From Gemmatimonadota bacterium (GTDB lineage: Bacteria > ARS69): a DNA stretch of 11,575 nt. Shown here one piece after another: positions 6,325-11,575 of this stretch (position 1 is its first letter; each line of letters begins with the position of its first letter). The DNA is taken from assembly GCA_020431545.1 (NCBI GenBank), contig JAGQIB010000226.1:1-11575 (forward strand). The letters are read 5' to 3'. The notes beneath the pieces are model-generated. The model ran no database searches and was not told where the DNA came from. It was given only the letters and a program-made list of their open reading frames with translations. Made by a program: the position numbers and the translations under genes.

Positions 6325-7554
6325 CTACTCGTAGGTCGCGTAGGGCCCCGTCCACTGCGGCATCGGACCGTACGTGGCCGGCTGCATCACCACCCGTCCC
6401 GGGCGCGCGGCGGCCTGCATGAACGTCTCGCGATGCCCGAGGACGTCGAGGTACTCGATCATGCGGCGTTCGAGCTCGCGGCGCCGGACGTCGGCCGCGT
6501 CGTGCCGGCCGAGGCCGTCGAGGAGATCGATCGTGTCCGCCGCGTATCGCGGCGTCGACTGATCCAGTCGCCGCGAGGACTCGCAGAGCACGAGCGGGAT
6601 GACGCGGAAACCCTGTGCGTCGAGAGCGTCGGCGACCGCGTGCAGGTTCGATGCGACGTCGGCCGGCCGGAACGTGAACGAGAAGAACGCCAGCGCCGCG
6701 AGCAACGCGACGCTGACGGCGTCCGTGAGCAACGGCGTGCGGGTGCGCGCGACGCGACGCATGCCGTCCAGACCCTGCACGATCCACACGATCGCGGCGA
6801 TCGTGGCGACCGCCGTCGCGGCGAGCAGCACCAGCTCGAACGCGTTCGGCGAGATGCCCGCGAAGGGATCCGAGCGCAGGCGACGCCACGCGACGGGCCC
6901 CATGCTCAGGACGAGGATCGATCCGAAGCCCGCGATCATGCACCCGCGCACGAACGCGGCCGCGCGCGGCGCCCCGGCGAGCTGCAGCCCGAAGCCCGGG
7001 AACACGAAACCGAGCACGCCGACGTAGCGCGGATCATTCCGCCACTCGGACCCGGGTCCTTGCGCCGGGTCGGCATTCCGGGCCGCGAAGGAGCCGAAGC
7101 CCCATGCGAGCGCGGCCAGAAGCGCCGATCCGCCGAGAAGGGCGAGTCCGAGAGCCACGCCGAAGCGGCTGGTCTCGACCAGGGCGTCGAAGGCCGAAGC
7201 GCCGAGGATCGCGAGGATCCCGATCGCCACGGGAAGGGTTCCGGCCGTCAGCCAGATCGTGCGGGAGAGTCCCGACGTGGCCTGACGCGCCGCCGCGAAC
7301 GGGCCGAGGACCGCGGGAAGCAGCCATTGCCTCCACGGGCCGTCCGCCACGCGCGGAAGCTCCGCTCGCGGAAGAGAGAGAGAAGGAGCCTTCCCCCGCC
7401 AGTCCAGCGCGCGCTTCGCCCGTTCGGTGAGCACGGACGGCTGAAGCCGCGTCTTCTTGGCGGGGGGAGGCGCGGACGGAGTCCGGCCCCGCCGCTTCGG
7501 CGTGGAGTCGATGACCCACACCTTGTGGTCTCCGGTTGCCATTTCTCGGTGCAC
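6325..7554 (-). CDS. Multi-pass membrane protein, family not recognised
   Basis: This 409-aa protein begins at GTG 7554, chosen because GGGGAG lies six bases upstream; the ATG at 7542 (four codons in) has no comparable site. Residues 1-75 are basic, proline-rich and probably cytoplasmic (VWVIDSTPKRRGRTPSAPPPAKK). Likely membrane segments lie at about 101-122, 132-156, 178-195, 203-222, 238-262 and 276-296. The segment YVGVLGFVFPGFGLQLAGAPRAAAFVRG (177-204) resembles the P-G-x-G turn of small TM2-like or signal-peptide-like membrane modules, a weak hint only. The last 110 residues are soluble: DALDAQGFRVIPLVLCESSRRL (309-330), then a charged helical stretch with RRRELERRMIEYLDVLGHRETFMQAAARPG. 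This could be a small helical protein-interaction region. The gene is transcribed alone, convergent to the protease. I do not assign a function. Confidence 0.75.
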   Translation of the reverse strand: MHREMATGDHKVWVIDSTPKRRGRTPSAPPPAKKTRLQPSVLTERAKRALDWRGKAPSLSLPRAELPRVADGPWRQWLLPAVLGPFAAARQATSGLSRTIWLTAGTLPVAIGILAILGASAFDALVETSRFGVALGLALLGGSALLAALAWGFGSFAARNADPAQGPGSEWRNDPRYVGVLGFVFPGFGLQLAGAPRAAAFVRGCMIAGFGSILVLSMGPVAWRRLRSDPFAGISPNAFELVLLAATAVATIAAIVWIVQGLDGMRRVARTRTPLLTDAVSVALLAALAFFSFTFRPADVASNLHAVADALDAQGFRVIPLVLCESSRRLDQSTPRYAADTIDLLDGLGRHDAADVRRRELERRMIEYLDVLGHRETFMQAAARPGRVVMQPATYGPMPQWTGPYATYE

Positions 7555-7567
7555 CTATCGCTCCCCA

Positions 7568-7618
7568 GTGATGAGGCACCGACCCGCGGGAGCGGATCGG
7601 GCAACGGGGCCTCGTCAC
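7568..7618 (-). promoter_or_regulatory. Extended hairpin in the leader of the membrane-protein gene
   Basis: Outer arms GTGATGAGGC (7568-7577) and GCCTCGTCAC (7609-7618) pair at nine of ten positions on the minus strand. Inner arms CCGACCCG (7579-7586) and CGGATCGG (7593-7600) pair at all eight with one wobble, around a six-base loop. The hairpin ends a few bases before the GGGGAG ribosome site of the gene starting at 7554. It could modulate translation or early termination. No known riboswitch class is recognisable. Confidence 0.35.
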
Positions 7619-7917
7619 GCAATCCGCATGCCAGCCGCCGGGGGGGAGGGCCTTCCCGGAGGGGCTGCGGGCCCCTGGAGGTCGGTTTCTCGCCGGGGGG
7701 ATCCCCGCGGCCGGTCGGGTGTGCACGGAGTGGACGTTGCCTCGGAGGGGCTGTCCTCGGATCGACCAGGGGCGCCCGATCGTGTTCCCGGATGACCGCT
7801 TGCCGAGACGGGTCCGCCCGGGTCTGTTAGGGTGACCCCGGTGTGCGAGATTCCGGATCGCGACCGCGGCCCCGAGTCTCGTGAGAGCCCCCGGGAGGTG
7901 TCGTGCTCGAACACAGG

Positions 7918-7942
7918 GAGCGGCGGCGTTCGTTCGCCGCTC
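7918..7942 (+). promoter_or_regulatory. Stem-loop upstream of the desaturase
   Basis: GAGCGGCG (7918-7925) pairs perfectly with CGCCGCTC (7935-7942) around a nine-base loop, 28 bases before the desaturase ATG. It may be a leader hairpin or an operator; desaturase genes are often regulated by membrane state. There is no direct evidence of regulation here. Confidence 0.3.
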
Positions 7943-7970
7943 GATCGCCGGTCGAATGCGGGAGGCCCCG

Positions 7971-8861
7971 ATGAGTGATCTCTCGATCGATTCGAATCTC
8001 GAACCCGAAATCAGCCCCGACGACGACCTCGGCGCGACCGAAATCCGACGCTTCGGTCTCGACCGGATTCGCTGGGACCACTTTTCCGCGATCGCGGCGC
8101 TCCACGTCTTGTGTGTCTTCGCACCGATGACGTTCAGCTGGAGCGCGCTCGCGGTGACCGTATTTCTCTACTGGTTCATCTGCGGTCTCGGCATCTCGAT
8201 GGGCTACCATCGGCTGCTCACTCACCGCGGATTCGAGACGTCGAAGGCGTTCTACTATCTCCTGGCGACGCTCGGAACCATGAACTACCAGGGCGGTCCG
8301 ATCCGCTGGGTCGGCATTCACCGGATCCACCACCGGGACTCCGACACCGAGCACGATCCGCATTCCCCGCGGCACGGATTCCTCTGGGCGCACATTCTCT
8401 GGTGCCTCTGCCACGACCCGCTCGGTCGCGACGTGACGATGGCCGCGAAGGACCTCAAGAAGGATCGGGTGCTCGCCTGGCTCGATCGCTGGTTCTGGGT
8501 TCCGCAGTTCGTGCTCGGCGGCATCCTCTACCTGCTCGGCGGCTGGAGCTGGGTGATCTGGGGCGTCGCGGTCCGCACGGTGTTCACGTATCACACGACG
8601 TGGCTCGTGAACTCCGCCTCGCACACCTGGGGCTACAAGAACTTCCAGACCAAGGACGACTCGAAGAATCTCTGGTGGGTCGCGCTGATCTCGTGGGGCG
8701 AGGGATGGCACAACAACCATCACGCGCACCAGCGCTCCGCGCGCCACGGTCTCCGCTGGTACGAGCTGGATCCGACATGGTGGACGCTCGTGCTGCTGGA
8801 GAAGATCGGCCTGGTCCGGCGACTCTACGCGGCCGACGCGCCGCACGGCCCGCGGATGTGA
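7971..8861 (+). CDS. Acyl-CoA desaturase (fatty acid desaturase, delta-9 type)
   Basis: This 296-aa membrane-bound di-iron enzyme is expected to introduce a cis double bond into saturated acyl chains, using oxygen and an electron donor. All three histidine boxes are present: HRLLTH (80-85), HRIHH (117-121) and HNNHH (247-251), with an additional conserved-type His in NSASHTWG (214-221). Membrane segments flank the boxes at about 40-75, 92-104, 176-192 and 194-210. The motif GYHRLLTHRGFE and the phrase GEGWHNNHHAHQRSARHG are typical of bacterial stearoyl-CoA desaturase-like proteins. The length is near the family norm, with no C-terminal cytochrome b5 or ferredoxin fusion. The ATG at 7971 is chosen for GGAGG five bases upstream; the frame is open to 7881 but that extension looks non-coding. 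No reductase partner lies nearby. The family is certain; regiospecificity is inferred. Confidence 0.94.
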   Translation: MSDLSIDSNLEPEISPDDDLGATEIRRFGLDRIRWDHFSAIAALHVLCVFAPMTFSWSALAVTVFLYWFICGLGISMGYHRLLTHRGFETSKAFYYLLATLGTMNYQGGPIRWVGIHRIHHRDSDTEHDPHSPRHGFLWAHILWCLCHDPLGRDVTMAAKDLKKDRVLAWLDRWFWVPQFVLGGILYLLGGWSWVIWGVAVRTVFTYHTTWLVNSASHTWGYKNFQTKDDSKNLWWVALISWGEGWHNNHHAHQRSARHGLRWYELDPTWWTLVLLEKIGLVRRLYAADAPHGPRM

Positions 8862-8915
8862 CGTCGGCGGCGTGAACGAAGCGCCCCGGGCGACGGACAT
8901 CGAAGGACGGAACGA

Positions 8916-8944
8916 CGGCCCGGAGAGTTCCGCTCCCCGGGCCG
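8916..8944. terminator. Bidirectional terminator hairpin between desaturase and dCMP deaminase
   Basis: CGGCCCGG (8916-8923) pairs with CCGGGCCG (8937-8944); the interior GGAG and CTCC can pair instead with a small bulge. On the plus strand it is followed by CGTTCTTGTCG, a short U-rich stretch. It is positioned between two convergent genes ending at 8861 and 8991. Confidence 0.6.
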
Positions 8945-8990
8945 CGTTCTTGTCGCCGTCCGCGCCGTCGGGCGAGGTCGCGTGCCCGGT

Positions 8991-9473
8991 CTAGCCGTTC
9001 GCCGGATCCGGGACCGCGTGCCGCGCGACGAGATCGCTCAGGTCCACGAGCTCGAGGCCGAGCTCCCGCGCGACGTCGAGCGACCGCCGGTCACGATAGA
9101 ACTCGCCGTAGTAGATGCGGCGGATCGACGAGTTCGCGATCAGCCGGAAGCAGCTCCAGCACGGGCTCGCCGTGGTGTAGATGTCCGCCCCCTCGATGCG
9201 CACTCCGTTCCGGGCCGCCTGGCAGATCGCGTTCGCCTCGGCGTGGACGGTCCGCACGCAGTGGCCGTCCTCCATGAGGTGTCCGACCTCGCTGCAGTGG
9301 GGCAGGCCCCGGATCGACCCGTTGTAGCCGGTGGAGAGGATCGTCTTGTCGCGGACGATCACGGCGCCCACGGACTTCCGGTCGCACGTCGCCCGGGTGG
9401 CCACCTGGCGGGCGATGTTCATGAAGTACTCGTCCCAGGAGACGCGCGGGGCAGGTCCGGAGTGCGGAGTCAC
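8991..9473 (-). CDS. comEB: Deoxycytidylate (dCMP) deaminase
   Basis: This 160-aa zinc-dependent enzyme of the cytidine/deoxycytidylate deaminase family converts dCMP to dUMP, feeding dTMP synthesis. The start is VSWDEYFMNIARQVATRATCDRKSVGAVIV (11-40). The motif STGYNGSIRGLPHC (47-60) is typical of dCMP deaminases. The zinc and catalytic motifs are HAEANAI (77-83) and ASPCWSCFRLIANSSIRRIYY (102-122), with His77, Cys105 and Cys108 as ligands and Glu79 as the proton shuttle. The length is normal. GTG 9473 is preferred because GGAAGGGAAAAC precedes it directly; beginning at the internal ATG (residue 18) would lose the conserved W-D-E-Y-F start. A candidate minus-strand -10 box TAAGAT lies at 9519-9514. 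The gene is monocistronic. The symbol follows the Bacillus ComEB naming and implies no competence role here. Confidence 0.93.
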   Translation of the reverse strand: MTPHSGPAPRVSWDEYFMNIARQVATRATCDRKSVGAVIVRDKTILSTGYNGSIRGLPHCSEVGHLMEDGHCVRTVHAEANAICQAARNGVRIEGADIYTTASPCWSCFRLIANSSIRRIYYGEFYRDRRSLDVARELGLELVDLSDLVARHAVPDPANG

Positions 9474-9612
9474 GTTTTCCCTTCCGGTACGGGGGAGGCG
9501 ACGGGAAGGCCGGATCTTAGCTGAAACGAACGTCTTGCGGGGACCGGAGGATGCCGGCGCCGGCCGGCGGGCGACCGCGCGGACTGCCAGGGTTGCCGCC
9601 TGACATCCATCA

Positions 9613-9642
9613 TTGAAGAAGATCGGGAAAAACACGTATCGT
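9613..9642 (+). promoter_or_regulatory. Candidate sigma-70-type promoter for the small secreted protein
   Basis: TTGAAG (9613-9618) and TATCGT (9637-9642) are separated by an 18-base, relatively A-rich spacer. This is the most AT-rich patch in the neighbourhood. Initiation near 9650 would leave a leader of about 150 bases before the ATG at 9801. Confidence 0.4.
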
Positions 9643-9644
9643 AA

Positions 9645-9800
9645 CGACGGTTGGGCAGTCGGTAGACTGCGAGCGTTCCCCCGAAGGGGGCCGAGTCCGT
9701 CCGGGCCCGGCTGCCTTGTGGAAGCGCGACGGAGGTGCGGGGCGAGAAGCCGGGACCGACCCGGCGCACCCGTACCGGATCTCCGAAACGGAGGACGTCC
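9645..9800 (+). ncRNA. Candidate structured leader RNA with masked ribosome binding site
   Basis: The leader holds a run of stems. GACGG (9646-9650) with CCGTC (9697-9701) can close a junction containing GCAGTC-GGTA-GACTGC (9655-9670) and CCCCC-GAA-GGGGG (9678-9690). Next come GGTGC (9734-9738) with GCACC (9766-9770), enclosing GCCGGG-ACCGA-CCCGGC (9749-9765) and leaving a ten-base one-sided bulge GGGGCGAGAA. Last is CTCCG-AAA-CGGAG (9781-9793), which buries the GGAGG ribosome site (9790-9794) used by the ATG at 9801. I do not recognise the consensus of any riboswitch class I know. The architecture fits translation control, but each stem alone is unremarkable in GC-rich DNA. Confidence 0.35.
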
Positions 9801-10292
9801 ATGAAGCGAGGGTTCCTGTTTTCCGCCGCGCTCGCCGCGGCGTTCGCGTTCGCGATTCCGGCGCTCGCCGGAGTCCAGGTGACGACTTGCCAGGATCTCG
9901 GTGGTGGCGTGTGGCGCTACACGTTCTTCGCGTGTGCTCCGAACGTCGACGCCAATGACCTGCACATCAACCTGCTCGGCAGCGAGATCACGTCGGGCGA
10001 GGCGGTCGTGGGTTGTGCCGTGCCGGCGATCGCCGGGTTCAGCTGCTCGTCGACGGCGACGGGCGCGAGCTATTTCTTCCCGCAGATCGGTCCGTTCCAG
10101 TGCGTGCCGGCGCTGCCGGGTGACGCGAACAAGTTCGTGATCGATGTCCAGACGGCCGACGGCGTCTCCCTCGTGGAAGAGGTCTGGACGCTCGACGGCG
10201 CGACGGTGGCCGCGTTCACCTCGGTGATCGCCTGCCCGCCGGTCTCGGTGGAGGACAACACGTGGGGTCGGGTGAAGAGCCTGTACCGCTAG
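9801..10292 (+). CDS. Small six-cysteine secreted protein, unknown function
   Basis: This 163-aa protein starts at ATG 9801 after GGAGG with a six-base spacer. Residues 1-23 are a signal peptide (MKRGFLFSAALAAAFAFAIPALA). The mature part has six cysteines (30, 45, 72, 82, 101, 145), enough for three disulfides, and is otherwise rich in small and aromatic residues with alternating beta-strand character (GGGVWRYTFFACAP; DANKFVIDVQTADGVSLVEEVWTLDG). No catalytic motif is visible. It has no FlgD-type domain, but ends in a short basic-aromatic tail, VEDNTWGRVKSLYR (150-163), set off by the proline pair after Cys145. The tail could be a sorting or anchoring signal, which is inference. The upstream in-frame extension to 9735 is arginine-rich and overlaps the structured leader, so I reject it. 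The gene is monocistronic and closed by a strong terminator. Confidence 0.82.
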   Translation: MKRGFLFSAALAAAFAFAIPALAGVQVTTCQDLGGGVWRYTFFACAPNVDANDLHINLLGSEITSGEAVVGCAVPAIAGFSCSSTATGASYFFPQIGPFQCVPALPGDANKFVIDVQTADGVSLVEEVWTLDGATVAAFTSVIACPPVSVEDNTWGRVKSLYR

Positions 10293-10322
10293 TTCTTGCC
10301 CGAGCGATCGAAGCCCGCCGAT

Positions 10323-10364
10323 GAAGTCGGCGAAGTGAAGCCGGCGAAGTGAAGTGAAGCCGGC
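10323..10364 (+). repeat. Short tandem repeat in the 3' untranslated region
   Basis: Three successive units end in CGGC: GAAGTCGGC (10323-10331), GAAGTGAAGCCGGC (10332-10345) and the same unit with a GAAGT duplication (10346-10364). A GAAACGG remnant follows. It lies between the stop codon at 10292 and the terminator. It looks like replication slippage and has no evident function. Confidence 0.6.
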
Positions 10365-10380
10365 GAAACGGAAGGAAAGG

Positions 10381-10414
10381 AAGCCCCGGTCGCGCGACCG
10401 GGGCTTTCTCTTTT
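10381..10414 (+). terminator. Strong intrinsic terminator
   Basis: AAGCCCCGGTCGC (10381-10393) and GCGACCGGGGCTT (10394-10406) form a perfect 26-base palindrome, giving an 11-pair stem with a GCGC loop. The U-rich tail TTTCTCTTTT ends at 10414. This is the clearest terminator in the window. It serves the small secreted protein and could also act on the converging methyltransferase transcript, since the opposite strand reads AAGCC from the same palindrome. Confidence 0.9.
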
Positions 10415-10438
10415 GCACCCGCGGCACGCATCTCTTCG

Positions 10439-11575
10439 TCAGTCCGGGAGCTTCTGGACCACCCGGAACTTGAGGTACTGAGTCTCCGGCATCTCGGGCA
10501 GCACCGGGTGGTCCGGGGGCTGACAGCCGCGATAGAGAAGTCTCACCCGGCACTCCGCCTTGCGGATCGCGTAGCGGAGCATCTTCTCCCACGTCGTCTC
10601 GTCGAGGGCTGCGGAGCAGGAAGAAGTGGCGAGGATCCCGCCGGGCGGCAGGAGCCTTAGCGCGTTGATGTTCAGGAGCTGGTAGGCGCGCGTCGCGGAG
10701 TCGACATGGCGGCGGCTCTTCGCGAACGCGGGAGGATCCAGCACGATCAGATCGAACTCGCCGTTTCGCTCGTTCGCCCACTTCGGCAACTCGTCGAGCA
10801 GGTCCGCCGCACGGTAGGCGATCCGATCCGCGAGCCCGGAAGCGCTCGCGTTCGCCCGCGCCCGCTCGAGCGCGGGCTCCGAGACGTCGACGAGCTCGGC
10901 CGATTCCGCGCCTCCGGCGGCCGCGTGCAGACCGAATCCGCCGTCCGAGGAGAACAGGTCGAGCACGCGCCGGCCGCGGGCGAATCGACGGACCGCGAGT
11001 CGGTGAAACCGCTGGTCGAGAAAGAACCCGGTCTTCGGTCCGCCCAGGACGTCGATCGTGAACCGCACCGACTTCTCCTCGAGAGTGACGGGCCCCGGCT
11101 CCTCGCCGCGAACCACGGCGCGCACCTCGGGTAGACCGTCCTTCGCCCGGAGCCAGTTGTCGTCGCGCTGCACGAGCGAGCGGGGAGAGTCGATCTCCTG
11201 CAGGAGATCCAGGAGCGCGTCCTTGCGTCGCTCGATGCCGGCGCAGATCGTGGAGAACACGAGCACGTCGCCGTAGCGATCGATCACCGTCCCCGGGATC
11301 CCGTCGGCCTCGCCGTTCACCGCGCGCCAGTGTTCCGAGTCGGGAAACATCGCGCGCCGCATCGCGAAGGCGTCGCGGATCCGCGTCGCGAGCAGTTCGT
11401 CCAGATCCACGTCCGGCTGCCGGGTCAGGAGACGGACGCGGATCAGGGAGCTCTCGTGGTACAGACCGCGCCCGAGAAACGCGCCGGCCGCCGACACGAC
11501 GTCGACCGGATCGCCGGTGGCCGGCGCGCCGTCCACCCGGCCGATCTGGCTGCCGAGCACCCAGGGGTGCCCCTT
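10439..11575 (-). CDS. rlmI: RlmI-like 23S rRNA (cytosine-C5) methyltransferase, 5' end outside window
   Basis: The frame is open to the right edge, giving 378 visible residues. The first visible ones are KGHPWVLGSQI, matching the conserved H-P-W-V/I start of the PUA domain in RlmI-type enzymes, so only a short N-terminus is missing. The GTG at 11560 is the Val of that motif and not the true start. The PUA domain occupies about 1-75. The EEHRE-type middle contains AVNGEADGIPGTVIDRYGDVLV (85-106). Then comes GGPKTGFFLDQR (178-189) and the SAM-binding motif VLDLFSSDGGFGLHAAAGGAESAELVDVS (204-232). DPPAFAKSR (280-288) is the catalytic loop and SSCS (318-321) contains the likely nucleophilic Cys. 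By homology the family transfers a methyl group to a cytosine of 23S rRNA (C1962 in E. coli). Family assignment is firm; exact target site is inferred. Confidence 0.92.
   Translation of the reverse strand, partial: KGHPWVLGSQIGRVDGAPATGDPVDVVSAAGAFLGRGLYHESSLIRVRLLTRQPDVDLDELLATRIRDAFAMRRAMFPDSEHWRAVNGEADGIPGTVIDRYGDVLVFSTICAGIERRKDALLDLLQEIDSPRSLVQRDDNWLRAKDGLPEVRAVVRGEEPGPVTLEEKSVRFTIDVLGGPKTGFFLDQRFHRLAVRRFARGRRVLDLFSSDGGFGLHAAAGGAESAELVDVSEPALERARANASASGLADRIAYRAADLLDELPKWANERNGEFDLIVLDPPAFAKSRRHVDSATRAYQLLNINALRLLPPGGILATSSCSAALDETTWEKMLRYAIRKAECRVRLLYRGCQPPDHPVLPEMPETQYLKFRVVQKLPD

Larger units (their letters stand above)
7555..7970. other. Divergent intergenic region (membrane protein / desaturase)
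   Basis: I find no credible gene in these 416 bases; the open frames are short, arginine- and proline-rich and lack ribosome sites. It must hold promoters for both flanking genes. A weak plus-strand candidate is TTGCCG (7800-7805) with TGTTAG (7825-7830), but the 19-base spacer is long. Other structure is an extended hairpin at 7568-7618 beside the membrane-protein start, a stem-loop at 7918-7942 before the desaturase, and a ten-base palindrome GGGGATCCCC at 7697-7706. Confidence 0.5.
9474..9800. other. Divergent regulatory region (dCMP deaminase / small secreted protein)
   Basis: I find no gene in these 327 bases. Towards the minus strand lie a GGAAGG ribosome site and a weak -10 candidate (TAAGAT, 9519-9514) for the deaminase. 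A 12-base palindrome GCCGGCGCCGGC sits at 9553-9564. From 9601 base composition drops in GC and a plus-strand promoter candidate appears, followed by a strongly structured stretch from about 9645 to the ATG at 9801. Confidence 0.6.

Noticed and set aside
7555..7970. Small genes in the gap before the desaturase
   Set aside because: The short frames on both strands lack ribosome sites and have proline-, arginine- and glycine-rich translations without any structure.
9651..9720. tRNA-like D-arm (GCAGTCGGTAGACTGC)
   Set aside because: The AGTCGGTAGA core resembles a D-loop, but no acceptor stem, anticodon arm or T-loop can be fitted around it.
8991..10781. Minus-strand frame extending the dCMP deaminase to 596 codons
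   Set aside because: The enzyme begins at GTG 9473 with a ribosome site. The upstream extension is low-complexity, runs antisense to the small secreted protein and overlaps the neighbouring methyltransferase gene.
1..11575. Mobile elements, CRISPR arrays, phage or defence genes
   Set aside because: I found no transposase, integrase, terminal inverted repeats, regularly spaced repeats or nuclease-type modules. The tail-fibre-like protein has a signal peptide and no phage neighbours.

Overview
This is a GC-rich bacterial chromosome window with ten genes or gene parts, tightly packed on both strands. I see no mobile element, CRISPR array, rRNA or tRNA. Four of the genes encode exported proteins. 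Two of these end in an Ig-like, FlgD-type C-terminal domain (N-P-F ... I-R ... V-D/Y-V-x-G-R ... W-D-G-R-D ... G-x-Y-F), and one is a tail-fibre-like repeat protein. Such proteins are common in uncultured FCB-related and neighbouring phyla such as Eisenbacteria and Krumholzibacteriota. That placement is inference from style, not proof.

Layout. Minus strand, 3545 to 1: a probable three-gene operon of secreted or surface proteins. Its order is a small FlgD-domain protein, a 554-aa tail-fibre-like repeat protein, and a large secreted protein of unknown function that runs off the left edge. Minus strand, 4332-3727: a DUF937 (YidB-like) protein with a perfect EF-hand loop near its C-terminus. Plus strand, 4498-6246: a secreted subtilisin-like (S8) protease with a FlgD-type C-terminal domain, interrupted in frame by a single TGA at 4891-4893. 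Minus strand, 7554-6325: an unrecognised multi-pass membrane protein, convergent with the protease across a strong palindromic terminator. Plus strand, 7971-8861: an acyl-CoA desaturase with all three histidine boxes. Minus strand, 9473-8991: a dCMP deaminase. Plus strand, 9801-10292: a small six-cysteine secreted protein with a long structured leader and a strong intrinsic terminator. Minus strand, from the right edge to 10439: an RlmI-like 23S rRNA methyltransferase lacking only its first few residues.

The operon, the protease and the small secreted protein together suggest investment in the cell surface or extracellular proteins. The desaturase adapts membrane lipids; the deaminase and the methyltransferase are housekeeping. 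I see no direct functional link between the surface genes and the metabolic ones.

The points most worth checking are the in-frame UGA of the protease, which is followed six bases later by a stem-loop although everything downstream is intact, and the roughly 150-base leader of the small secreted protein, in which the ribosome binding site is folded into a hairpin. I found no clear multi-gene defence or biosynthetic system.
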